Origin: Dactylosporangium fulvum
GTDB taxonomy: Bacteria > Actinomycetota > Actinomycetes > Mycobacteriales > Micromonosporaceae
Direction: 5' to 3'
DNA length: 64,000 nt
Assembly: GCF_025137375.1 (NCBI RefSeq)
Contig: NZ_CP073720.1
Coordinates: 5,232,501-5,296,500, forward strand
How positions within the stretch are numbered: the stretch's first letter is position 1; each line of letters starts with the position of its first letter. Positions 32,706-40,180 of this stretch are shown here, one piece after another. The notes beneath the pieces were generated by a model. It was given only the letters and a program-made list of their open reading frames with translations. It did no database searches and was not told where the DNA came from. The position numbers and the translations under genes were made by a program.

Positions 32706-34604
32706 TTGAGCGCACCAGCGCCAACCGGCGACCAGACCCTTTCGCACCGGCAGATCGTGACGATCCTCGCCGGACTCATGATGGCCATGTTCCTGGCCGC
32801 CCTCGACCAGACCATCGTGTCGACGGCGATGCGGACGATCGCCGACGACCTCCGCGGGTTCTCGATCCAGGCGTGGGCCACCACGGCGTTCCTCATCACG
32901 TCGACGATCGCGACGCCGCTGTACGGCAAGCTCTCCGACATCTACGGCCGCAAGCCGTTCATCCTCTTCGCCATCGGAATCTTCATCATCGGCTCCGCGC
33001 TGTGCGGCCTGGCGGCGTCGATCTACCAGCTCGCCGCCTTCCGCGCCGTCCAGGGCATCGGCGCCGGCGGCCTGTTCTCCCTGGTGTTCGCCATCATCGG
33101 CGACGTCGTCCCGCCGCGCGAGCGGGCGAAGTACCAGGGCTACTTCCTCGCCGTCTTCGGCACCTCCAGCGTCCTCGGCCCGGTCCTCGGCGGGTTCTTC
33201 GCCGGCGCTGACCAGATCCTCGGCGTCACCGGCTGGCGCTGGATCTTCTACATCAACGTGCCGATCGCCCTGGCCGCGTTCCTGGTCGTCATGCGCGTGC
33301 TGCACATCCCGCACCGCCGCACCGACCACCGCATCGACTGGCCGGGCGCGCTCGCGCTCGTGGTCTGCCTGGTGCCGCTGCTGACCGTCGCCGAACAGGG
33401 CCGCGAGTGGGGCTGGGGCTCCGGCCGGTCGGTCGTGTGCTACGGCATCGGCGCCGCCGGCCTCATCCTGTTCGTCGTCGCCGAGTACTTCTACAAGGAC
33501 GAGGCGCTGCTGCCGCTGCGGCTGTTCCGCGGCCGCACCTTCTCGGTCGCCTCCACGGGCAGCTTCATCCTCGGCATGGCGATGTTCGGCGGGCTGCTGA
33601 CGCTGCCGCTGTACCTCCAGATCGTCAAGGGCGCGACCCCGACCGAGGCCGGCCTCATGCTGATGCCGCTGGTGTTCGGCATTATGACCGGCTCGATCGT
33701 CTCGGGTCAGGTGATCGCGCGCACCGGGAAGTACCGGAAGTTCCCGATCATCGGCTCCCTGCTCATGATCGTGGCGCTGTTCCTGTTCTCGCGCATCGGC
33801 GCCGACACCCCGCTGTGGCGGACCATGCTGGTCATGGCGCTGATGGGCCTCGGCCTGGGCGGCAACATGCAGCCGGTCATCACCGCCGCGCAGAACGCCG
33901 CGAACCCGCGCGAGATCGGCGTGGCAACCTCGACGGTGACGTTCTTCCGCTCGATGGGCGGCACCCTGGGCGCCGCGGTGTTCCTGTCGATCCTCTTCAG
34001 CCTGCTGCCGGACAAGATCAAGTCGGCGTTCACGGCGGCGAGCGCGACGCCGGAGTTCCAGGCGGCGGCGCGCGCCAACCCGCAGGACATCCAGACGATC
34101 CAGTCGGCGGCGACGTCGGGCAGCGCCAGCTCGCTCAACGACACGTCGATCCTGGACCGCCTGGCGGCCCCGCTGTCCCACCCGTTCAAGGTCGGCTTCT
34201 CGGACTCGATGAGCGTGGTATTCCTGGTGGCGACGGCCATCATGGCGGTGGGCTTCGTGGCCATCCTGTTCCTGCCGGAACTGCCGCTGCGGTCGATGTC
34301 GGCGGCCCAGCAGCGGGCGGCCGAGGACGCCGCGGCGGCCGGCACCGCTGCTTCTGCTCCCGGCTCTCCCTCGTCTTCGGACGCCGCCGTTCCCGGTGGG
34401 ACGCCGGCGTTCACCCGCAGCGCCGCGGTGCCGGCCAACGGCGGCTCCCGGCTCCCGGCGGCATCCGACTCGGCCGGGGGAGCCCACGAGGCCGAGGACG
34501 TGGCCGATCGTGGCTACGGCCACGTGCCGTCCCACGCCGCGGGCGCCCACGAGTCGGACGGCGAGGCCGAGCCGTCCGACTCGGAACCCCGCCACGCCCG
34601 CTGA
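32706..34604 (+). CDS. DHA2-family MFS efflux transporter (EmrB-like) with long C-terminal tail
   Basis: A 632-residue exporter with 14 predicted membrane segments. It has LAALDQTIVSTAMRTIADDL (helix 1 motif D1), the motif-A loop YGKLSDIYGRKP, motif C GPVLGGFFAGADQ and the typical LPLYLQIVKGATPTEAGLMLMPL. The tail after about residue 530 (about 100 residues) is polar, Ala/Ser/Pro-rich and probably cytoplasmic. TTG start at 32706 with AGGAG about 9 nt upstream. It is divergent from the ABC-F gene, and a strong hairpin follows. Confidence 0.92.
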   Translation: MSAPAPTGDQTLSHRQIVTILAGLMMAMFLAALDQTIVSTAMRTIADDLRGFSIQAWATTAFLITSTIATPLYGKLSDIYGRKPFILFAIGIFIIGSALCGLAASIYQLAAFRAVQGIGAGGLFSLVFAIIGDVVPPRERAKYQGYFLAVFGTSSVLGPVLGGFFAGADQILGVTGWRWIFYINVPIALAAFLVVMRVLHIPHRRTDHRIDWPGALALVVCLVPLLTVAEQGREWGWGSGRSVVCYGIGAAGLILFVVAEYFYKDEALLPLRLFRGRTFSVASTGSFILGMAMFGGLLTLPLYLQIVKGATPTEAGLMLMPLVFGIMTGSIVSGQVIARTGKYRKFPIIGSLLMIVALFLFSRIGADTPLWRTMLVMALMGLGLGGNMQPVITAAQNAANPREIGVATSTVTFFRSMGGTLGAAVFLSILFSLLPDKIKSAFTAASATPEFQAAARANPQDIQTIQSAATSGSASSLNDTSILDRLAAPLSHPFKVGFSDSMSVVFLVATAIMAVGFVAILFLPELPLRSMSAAQQRAAEDAAAAGTAASAPGSPSSSDAAVPGGTPAFTRSAAVPANGGSRLPAASDSAGGAHEAEDVADRGYGHVPSHAAGAHESDGEAEPSDSEPRHAR

Positions 34605-34620
34605 CCCGTCGACGTCCCCC

Positions 34621-34656
34621 GGCGGGCGGGAACTCGCCCAGGAGTTCCCGCCCGCC
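34621..34656 (+). terminator. Terminator of the EmrB-like gene
   Basis: Perfect 15-bp arms (GGCGGGCGGGAACTC and complement) with a 6-nt loop, 16 bp downstream of the stop codon. Confidence 0.75.
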
Positions 34657-34804
34657 GTGACGATTCACCACGCCTGTCCCGGGGCCGCACCGCGCCCGAA
34701 GTCTGCGGCTTCGGTTGGGCGGCTTCGACCCTTTGGCCCCGGCACCGTGGCTGTGGCTGTGGCTCAGCGACTTCGGCTTGTGGTAGCTCCGGTCGAGGCT
34801 CTCG

Positions 34805-35084
34805 CTTGGCAGCTTCGGCTTGGCAGCTTCGGCTTGGCAGCTTCGGCTTGGCAGCTTCGGCTTGGCAGCTTCGGCTTGGCAGCTTCGGCTTGGCAGCTTC
34901 GGCTTGGCAGCTTCGGCTTGGCAGCTTCGGCTTGGCAGCTTCGGCTTGGCAGCTTCGGCTTGGCAGCTTCGGCTTGGCAGCTTCGGCTTGGCAGCTTCGG
35001 CTTGGCAGCTTCGGCTTGGCAGCTTCGGCTTGGCAGCTTCGGCTTGGCAGCTTCGGCTTGGCAGCTTCGGCTTGGCAGCTTCGG
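34805..35084. repeat. Tandem array: 20 perfect copies of a 14-bp unit
   Basis: CTTGGCAGCTTCGG is repeated 20 times without a mismatch (280 bp). Degenerate relatives flank it (GGCTTCGGTTGGGCGGCTTCG near 34710, and GGCAGCTCCGCTCGGTGGC near 35115). The unit is not a multiple of three and contains no stop in any plus frame, so three overlapping frames stay open and give the same 14-residue peptide repeat; this is a by-product. No ribosome binding site or domain supports a gene. Confidence 0.97.
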
Positions 35085-35355
35085 TTTACTGACGCCGGCG
35101 CCGTGGCTTCACATTGGCAGCTCCGCTCGGTGGCTTCGGCTCAGCGGCTCCGGTGCCGCGGCGTCGACTCGGCAGGTCGGATCAGCGCATCGAGTGCGGC
35201 GGACCGGCCGCAGTTCGTGGCCGCCCCGGGCCCAATCAAGTCGGCCAGGCCACTCGCTCGAGGCAACCAGTCCAATTCTCAGCAGTGAAGGCCATCGCGG
35301 GGTCACCCCTGAGCCGGACATTCCAGACATCACAGTGCATCGACCGTAATCAACA
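35085..35355. other. Gene-free stretch after the tandem array
   Basis: It holds degraded relatives of the 14-bp unit up to about 35150 and otherwise no recognisable gene or signal. Confidence 0.5.
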
Positions 35356-35591
35356 TTCATGATCGTGGAGCTTTGGGATGCCGGAGAGCCTGTTGCGCAA
35401 TTCGGATCCCTCGCGCGTCAACCCCGACAAAACCGCGCCGATCTTGGAGTTGTGGTCCTTGACAAATCCGGACAAATTCGGAGGTTCATGGCGCCACAAC
35501 TCCAAGATCGGCGCGTAATTGGGCCGCCGACGCTGTCCCAGCGAATTACGCGACAGGCTCCGGAGCGCCGCAGGAGCTCCACGATCATGAA
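35356..35591. repeat. Palindromic element copy 2 (complete)
   Basis: A complete 236-bp copy. Outer ends are perfect 17-bp inverted repeats (TTCATGATCGTGGAGCT at 35356-35372 and its complement at 35575-35591). A second pair, GAGCCTGTTGCGCAATTCG and CGAATTACGCGACAGGCTC, lies inside, then the inner pair with CGCGCCGATCTTGGAG around the centre. All nested arms are in order, so the whole element folds as one long hairpin. It lies in the same orientation as copies 1 and 4. Confidence 0.95.
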
Positions 35592-35781
35592 ATTCACCGC
35601 GAGCCCGACCGGTCTCCCGCCGTTCTGTCCCGGGAAGGACCGGCATGAGCAGCGCAATGACAGACACATGCCGGCACGTTCGGCCGGTCCGCACGAACCG
35701 CACCCATTCCGCGGCCGTTGGTGAAGCCGACGAGCGGCATCCCATGCGTCCACGGCGGCGCGCCAACCGCCAAAGTACTGA

Positions 35782-35880
35782 CCTAGCTTCCTAGGATGCC
35801 GTAGAGGGCGTGGCTGGCGCCACGCTGAAGAGCACATTCCAGCCGCTACGCGGCAGATTTTCGTTTTTCTCGATGTCCGA
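35782..35880 (+). ncRNA. Double-hairpin repeat element, copy A (possible small RNA)
   Basis: A 99-bp sequence nearly identical to 61567-61664. It contains a hairpin GCGTGGC-TGGC-GCCACGC, then GCCGC-TAC-GCGGC followed by the T-rich run AGATTTTCGTTTTTCTCG, which looks like an intrinsic terminator. Differences between the copies fall outside the stems. CCTAGCTTCCTAGGAT at its start could hold a -10-like hexamer. It may be a small RNA gene or a miniature mobile element; the sequence does not decide. Confidence 0.5.
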
Positions 35881-35952
35881 GGTGCACGCTTGCCACGCGC
35901 GCCGGACGGCGGAGATGCTGTGGATCAGCGGGTAACCGGTACACTTCGGGCC

Positions 35953-36294
35953 ATGCGCGGCGAGTCGGAGCACGGTCGGGTGGCCTACCTGGCCAGGCCG
36001 CACCGGCCTGCGCTCGTCGCCCGGACGCTCGAGGAGCTGCGCGGGCCGGTCCACGGCACCGTCGAGTTGCCGCAGCGGCTGATGTGGAATCCGCAGCGGC
36101 GGTTCGACCTCGACAACCGTGACCTGCTCCTTTGGATGTACGAGAACGTGCTCCGCGAAGCCATCCGCCACGACGAGCTGCGGCGTTTCCTCAACGGGCG
36201 GATGCTCGTCCGGGTGTGGCCCGACCTCAACCTTCCGCACGCCGTGCGGCGCGCCTGGGAGGCACGGCACCCGCGGCTGCGCGCCGCCGGGTGA
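35953..36294 (+). CDS. Hypothetical protein, partner of the AbiEii-like nucleotidyltransferase
   Basis: A 113-residue protein I cannot assign to a named family. It has a mixed composition with MWNPQRRFDLDNRDLLLWMYENVLREA and a C-terminal LRRFLNGRMLVRVWPDLNLPHAVRRAWEARHP. No HTH, signal or membrane segment is evident. Its stop overlaps the GTG of the nucleotidyltransferase (GTGA), so the two are co-translated. The position is that of an antitoxin in AbiE-type (type IV) toxin-antitoxin pairs, but the sequence does not resemble AbiEi as I know it. Confidence 0.75.
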   Translation: MRGESEHGRVAYLARPHRPALVARTLEELRGPVHGTVELPQRLMWNPQRRFDLDNRDLLLWMYENVLREAIRHDELRRFLNGRMLVRVWPDLNLPHAVRRAWEARHPRLRAAG

Positions 36295-36932
36295 GTCCCG
36301 ACCCGTTCCATACGGACGTCGCCCGGATCGCGCTCGCGGTCGCCGAACGGCACGGGTTCGTGCTCGGCGGCGGGTTCGCCTGGCTCATGAACGGGCTCGT
36401 CGAGCGGCCCACCGAGGACGTCGACCTGTTCACCGACACCGACGGCGCGGCCGGGGCGGCCGCCGACGCGGTGTGTGCGGCCCTGCGCGCCGCCGGGTAC
36501 ACGGTCCACGTCGAGGAGGCCGACGACCTCCTCGAGTTGTTCGCCGGCTTCGACCAGCGGGAGTTCACCGTCGGGGACGGCACGCGCACGGTCCGGCTCA
36601 CGCTCTCGCGTCTCGACCGGCGGGAGAGCCCGGTGATGATGGACGTCGGGCCGGTGATGCACCTTGACGACCTCATCGCCACCAAGGTTGCCGCCCTGGT
36701 GAACCGCCGGGAGGTCCGCGACTACATCGACGTCGCCGCGGCCCTGGACCGGTACACGGTGGAGGAGCTGCTCGACCTGGCCCGCCGGCAGGACCCGGCC
36801 CTCGAGGACGAGGACGTGGTCGCCGCGGGGCGATATCTCGACCGCCTCGACGACGGCCGGTTCACCTTCTACGGCCTCACCGCGGAGCACGTCACGACGC
36901 TGCGCGGGAAGCTCAAGCACTGGCCGAGGTGA
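36291..36932 (+). CDS. AbiEii/AbiGii-like nucleotidyltransferase
   Basis: A 213-residue DNA polymerase beta-type nucleotidyltransferase. The active-site pattern is FVLGGGFAWLMNGLVERPTEDVDLF, with the GG and D-x-D metal motif (DVD). MHLDDLIATKVAALVNRREVRDYIDVAAAL is the KxxAxxxR..KDxxD-like region seen in AbiEii and MenT-type toxins. Relatives add nucleotides to tRNA or other acceptors and act as toxins, but many chromosomal homologues are untested. GTG start, coupled to the 113-residue partner. Confidence 0.85.
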   Translation: MSPDPFHTDVARIALAVAERHGFVLGGGFAWLMNGLVERPTEDVDLFTDTDGAAGAAADAVCAALRAAGYTVHVEEADDLLELFAGFDQREFTVGDGTRTVRLTLSRLDRRESPVMMDVGPVMHLDDLIATKVAALVNRREVRDYIDVAAALDRYTVEELLDLARRQDPALEDEDVVAAGRYLDRLDDGRFTFYGLTAEHVTTLRGKLKHWPR

Positions 36933-36937
36933 CCTCA

Positions 36938-37210
36938 CGCGTGCTCGCGGCGCCAGAGGTCGAGCAGGGCCGGCACGCCGAGGCTGGCGCCCAGCCCGAC
37001 GAGCGGCCCGGGCGGCAGTCGGCGTAGGCGGGGTTCGCCGAGTACCACTCGTCGCGGTCGCCGGGGGAGAGCAGGACCACGTGTTCGGCGGGGAACAGCC
37101 GGGAGAGTCCGGCGGCGCGCTCGTCCTCGGGGCCGTCGTGGGCGAGGCGCACGATGCCGCTCGGCGCGCCGGCCGGTGCCGCCGAGGGCCGTCACCCGCA
37201 ACCGCGTCAC
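36938..37210 (-). pseudogene. Decayed alpha/beta-hydrolase (esterase) gene
   Basis: The minus strand begins VTRLRVTALGG in one frame, continues as SGIVRLAHDGPEDERAAGLS and FPAEHVVLLSPGDRDEWYSANPAYAD in a second, and returns to the first with LVGLGASLGVPALLDLWRREHA and a stop. The GASLG motif is the nucleophile elbow of an esterase-type hydrolase, and the NPAY segment matches the usual text before it. At least two frameshifts and a deletion are needed to explain this, and the catalytic Asp and His region is absent. It starts directly after the PspC stop, so it was probably in that operon. Confidence 0.65.
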
Positions 37211-37453
37211 TCACGCACCGTAGGGCAGATGATCGTTCGGCGCGGGACTGACCGGCGACGGCGGCGCCTCCGGCATCACCAGCCACAGGATCGGGTACGC
37301 GAGGACGGCGGTGCCGCCGGTCAGCAGGATGGCCAGCAGGTACACGGCGCGGATCATGGTCGGGTCGGCGTCGAGGTATTCGGCGATGCCGCCGAGGACG
37401 CCGGCGACGGTGCGGTCGGAGCGGGAGCGGCGCAGCCGCTTGATGTCGGTCAT
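37211..37453 (-). CDS. PspC-domain membrane protein
   Basis: An 80-residue protein with the PspC domain: RLRRSRSDRTVAGVLGGIAEYLDADPTMIRAVYLL followed by a hydrophobic hairpin AILLTGGTAVLAYPILWLVMPEAP. Small stand-alone PspC proteins sit in the cytoplasmic membrane and are linked to envelope stress. ATG at 37453. Confidence 0.92.
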   Translation of the reverse strand: MTDIKRLRRSRSDRTVAGVLGGIAEYLDADPTMIRAVYLLAILLTGGTAVLAYPILWLVMPEAPPSPVSPAPNDHLPYGA

Positions 37454-37575
37454 GCCTGCAAGGTTGCCCGCCGCGACGCCCCGGCGGCCTCGGGTGACGC
37501 CCTGAACTAGCCCTGAGTAGGTGACCCCTGCGTGGTGCCCGGCGAACCGGCCCGGGAGTCTCTACCCTGGCGCGC

Positions 37576-38127
37576 ATGACGACCCCTCCTTCGCCGGACG
37601 GCCCCACCGCGGAGGCCCCGGCGGCCACGCCGGAGCGTTCCGACCCGACCGTCGGCGAGCTCACCTCCATCGAGCGCACCAACGTCACCGTGGCCCGTTT
37701 CGCCGACTACGCGTCGGCCCAGCAGGCCGTCGACTACCTGTCCGACAACGGCTTCCCGGTCGAGCGGACCGCGATCATCGGCACCGACCTGCGGCTGGTC
37801 GAAACCGTGCTGGGCCGGCTCACGGTCGGCCGGGCGGCGGGTGCGGGCGCGCTGAGCGGCGCCTGGTTCGGCCTGTTCCTCGGCTTCCTGTTCATCCTGT
37901 TCAGCAACGAGAACTGGATCGGCGTCCTGCTCGCCACCGTGCTCATCGGCGCGCTGTGGGGCGCGGTCTTCGGTGCCACCGGGCACGCGCTCACCGGCGG
38001 CCGCCGCGACTTCAGCTCACGCAGCTCGCTGCAGGCCGGGCAGTACGCCGTCCAGGTCGACGCCGAGGTCGCCGACGAGGCGCGGGTGCTCATCACCCGG
38101 CAGAACTGGCGCTCCGCGAACCCCTAG
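37576..38127 (+). CDS. General stress protein (YflT/GSP17M-like) with membrane hairpin
   Basis: A 183-residue protein. After a Pro/Ala-rich leader of about 30 residues, a small alpha/beta domain (NVTVARFADYASAQQAVDYLSDNGFPVERTAIIGTDLRLVETVLG) resembles the general stress protein 17M domain. Two closely spaced membrane segments follow (GAWFGLFLGFLFILFS and IGVLLATVLIGALWGAVFGATGHAL), then a C-terminal half-domain (GQYAVQVDAEVADEARVLITRQ). Role in stress is known only for distant relatives. It is followed by a hairpin. Confidence 0.82.
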   Translation: MTTPPSPDGPTAEAPAATPERSDPTVGELTSIERTNVTVARFADYASAQQAVDYLSDNGFPVERTAIIGTDLRLVETVLGRLTVGRAAGAGALSGAWFGLFLGFLFILFSNENWIGVLLATVLIGALWGAVFGATGHALTGGRRDFSSRSSLQAGQYAVQVDAEVADEARVLITRQNWRSANP

Positions 38128-38136
38128 CCGGTCACC

Positions 38137-38163
38137 GCAGGGGCCCGCGGCGAGAGCCCCTGC
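38137..38163 (+). terminator. Hairpin after the stress-protein gene
   Basis: GCAGGGGC (38137-38144) and GCCCCTGC (38156-38163) with an 11-nt loop, extended outside by CGGTC/GACCG with small bulges; 10 bp after the stop. Confidence 0.55.
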
Positions 38164-38226
38164 GCCGACCGGCGGGTCCTGGCGGCGGTTGGCTACGATC
38201 GCGGCTGTGCGACGATCCCGGTCGAT

Positions 38227-40155
38227 GTGCCGTGTGGCGGCGGGGTGAACCCGGCAGCCGTGGAGCAACGGATCAGGGTGGCGTTCGCCGCCGGTGACCG
38301 GATCGCGGTCGGCGGTGCGGCCGTGCCCGCCGCCCTGCTCGTCGAGCTGCTCACCGGCGACCCGCCCGGCCGGCGGGCGGCGCTGCGGCTGCGGCGGGCG
38401 CGGGTCACCGGGCGGCTCGACCTGGCCTTCGCCGAGGTGGCCTGCCCACTGCTCGTCGAGGACAGCGTGTTCGAGCAGCGCCCCGATCTGTACTGGGCGA
38501 GGCTCGGCTTCACCAGCTTCCGCGACTCGGTGTTCCCCGGCCTGGTAGGTGCCGGGATGACGGTCGCCGGCCACCTGCGGCTCACCCGAGGCCGGTGCAC
38601 GGACGTGCTGAACCTGAAGGGCGCCAAGATCGCCGGCGGTCTCCTGCTCGACGGGGCGCACCTGACGGGCCCGGCGGGTGTGGCGCTGGCCGCGGAACGC
38701 CTGGAGGTCGCCGGCGACCTGGTGGCCGAGAGCGGCTTCCGCGCGCAGGGCACGGTGCGGCTGTTCCAGGCCACGATCGGCGGCGGTGTCCACCTCGACG
38801 GCGCCGTCATCACCGCACCGCCCGCCGACCCCGGAACCGCCCCGGTCGCCGACCCGGCCGCGGCTGGCTCCGCGGCCGGTGACGGGACCGGCAGGCGCGG
38901 GACCGGCCACGGGATCGACCTCGACAGTGCGAATGTGCGGGGCGGGTTCTTCGCCCGGCGGGCCGACGTGCGGGGGGAGATCAGCCTCCGGCACGCCACC
39001 CTCGGCGGGGCCGCCACCTTCACCGGGGCCACCCTCGCCAACCCCGCGGCGGTGGCGCTGCGCCTCGACCGTGCCGACGTCAACGGAGGGCTGCACCTCC
39101 TCGGGGGCTGCCGCGTCGCGGGGGAGACCCGCATGCTCGGCACCCGGGTCGGGCGGGTCCTGCGGATGGCCGGCGCCACCCTCGACAACCCCGGCGGGCA
39201 CGCGCTCCTCGCCGACAACTGCGCCGTCGACGGGCTGGTCGACTGCCGCGACGGGTTCACCGCCCGCGGCGAGGTGTCGCTCATGGAGGCGCGCATCGCC
39301 GGGCCGGTGTTCTTCGACGGCGCCACCCTCGACAATCCCGGCGGCCGGTCGCTGCGCGCCACCGGCATCGTCACCGCGTCCGTCCTCAACTGCTGCACCG
39401 GCTTCACCGCCACCGGCCGGGTCTCGGTCACCGCGGCGAAGGTCGGCGGCCGGCTCTGCTTCGACGACGCCCGGCTCGCCGCGCTGCGCTGCACCGGCAC
39501 CGAGGCGGCCGAGGTGTCGCTGCGGTTCGCGGCCGCGCCCACCGGCGACGTCGACCTGCGACACGTCCGCACCGCCGTGGTCCGCGACGAGCCGGCGACC
39601 TGGCCGGACCGGCTGCGCCTCGACGGGCTCACCTACCAGGCGCTCGAACCCACCCTGCCACCCGGCTGGCGGCTCGCCTGGCTGGCCCGCGACGGCGAGG
39701 ACACCCCGCCGCCCCAGCCGTACGAGCAGCTCGCCGCCGTCTACCGCCAGCTCGGCCACGACGACGAGGCCCGCACCGTGCTGCTCGCCAAGCAGCGCCG
39801 CCGGCGGCGGACCCGGCCCTGGTGGACCTGGCCGTGGAGCTGGCTGCAGGACGTGACCGTCGGCTACGGCTACCGGCCGCAGCGCGCCGCGCTCTGGCTC
39901 GTCGCCCTGCTCGTCACCGGCGCCGTCGTGTTCACGCTGCATCCGCCGCAGGCGGTCGATCCCGGTCAGCTGCCCCGCTTCAACGCGGTCTTCTACACGC
40001 TCGACCTGCTCCTGCCGATCATCGATTTCGGTCAGGAGTCGGCGTTCCGGGCCACCGGCGCCGGGCAGTGGCTCGCCTACCTGCTCATCGCCGCCGGCTG
40101 GACACTCGCCACGACGGTCGCGGCGGGGTTCACCCGCGTGCTCAACCGGAGCTGA
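38227..40155 (+). CDS. Beta-helix-like protein with C-terminal membrane segments
   Basis: A protein of about 642 residues. From about 30 to 440 it consists of imperfect repeats of 20-25 residues with alternating hydrophobics and glycines (for example LNLKGAKIAGGLLLDGAHLTGP, ISLRHATLGGAATFTGATL), the look of a right-handed beta-helix or degenerate pentapeptide repeat. A charged segment with YEQLAAVYRQLGHDDEARTVLLAKQ follows, then three membrane helices (ALWLVALLVTGAVVFTL, FNAVFYTLDLLLPII, WLAYLLIAAGWTLATTVAAGF). Similar actinobacterial proteins are often labelled membrane-associated oxidoreductase without proof. GTG starts at 38227 or 38245 are both possible. Function unknown. Confidence 0.78.
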   Translation: MPCGGGVNPAAVEQRIRVAFAAGDRIAVGGAAVPAALLVELLTGDPPGRRAALRLRRARVTGRLDLAFAEVACPLLVEDSVFEQRPDLYWARLGFTSFRDSVFPGLVGAGMTVAGHLRLTRGRCTDVLNLKGAKIAGGLLLDGAHLTGPAGVALAAERLEVAGDLVAESGFRAQGTVRLFQATIGGGVHLDGAVITAPPADPGTAPVADPAAAGSAAGDGTGRRGTGHGIDLDSANVRGGFFARRADVRGEISLRHATLGGAATFTGATLANPAAVALRLDRADVNGGLHLLGGCRVAGETRMLGTRVGRVLRMAGATLDNPGGHALLADNCAVDGLVDCRDGFTARGEVSLMEARIAGPVFFDGATLDNPGGRSLRATGIVTASVLNCCTGFTATGRVSVTAAKVGGRLCFDDARLAALRCTGTEAAEVSLRFAAAPTGDVDLRHVRTAVVRDEPATWPDRLRLDGLTYQALEPTLPPGWRLAWLARDGEDTPPPQPYEQLAAVYRQLGHDDEARTVLLAKQRRRRRTRPWWTWPWSWLQDVTVGYGYRPQRAALWLVALLVTGAVVFTLHPPQAVDPGQLPRFNAVFYTLDLLLPIIDFGQESAFRATGAGQWLAYLLIAAGWTLATTVAAGFTRVLNRS

Positions 40156-40180
40156 GCCGGGCGACCCCGCCGCGGATGCG

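Noticed and set aside
34805..35084. CRISPR array
   Set aside because: Units are directly adjacent with no spacers, and no cas genes are nearby.
34396..35349. Open frames encoding AASAWQLRLGSFGL repeats
   Set aside because: The 14-bp unit gives the same peptide in all three frames; no ribosome binding site. Treated as a non-coding tandem array.
35356..35591. Insertion sequence
   Set aside because: Terminal inverted repeats are present, but there is no transposase and no clear target-site duplication; kept as a non-autonomous repeat.
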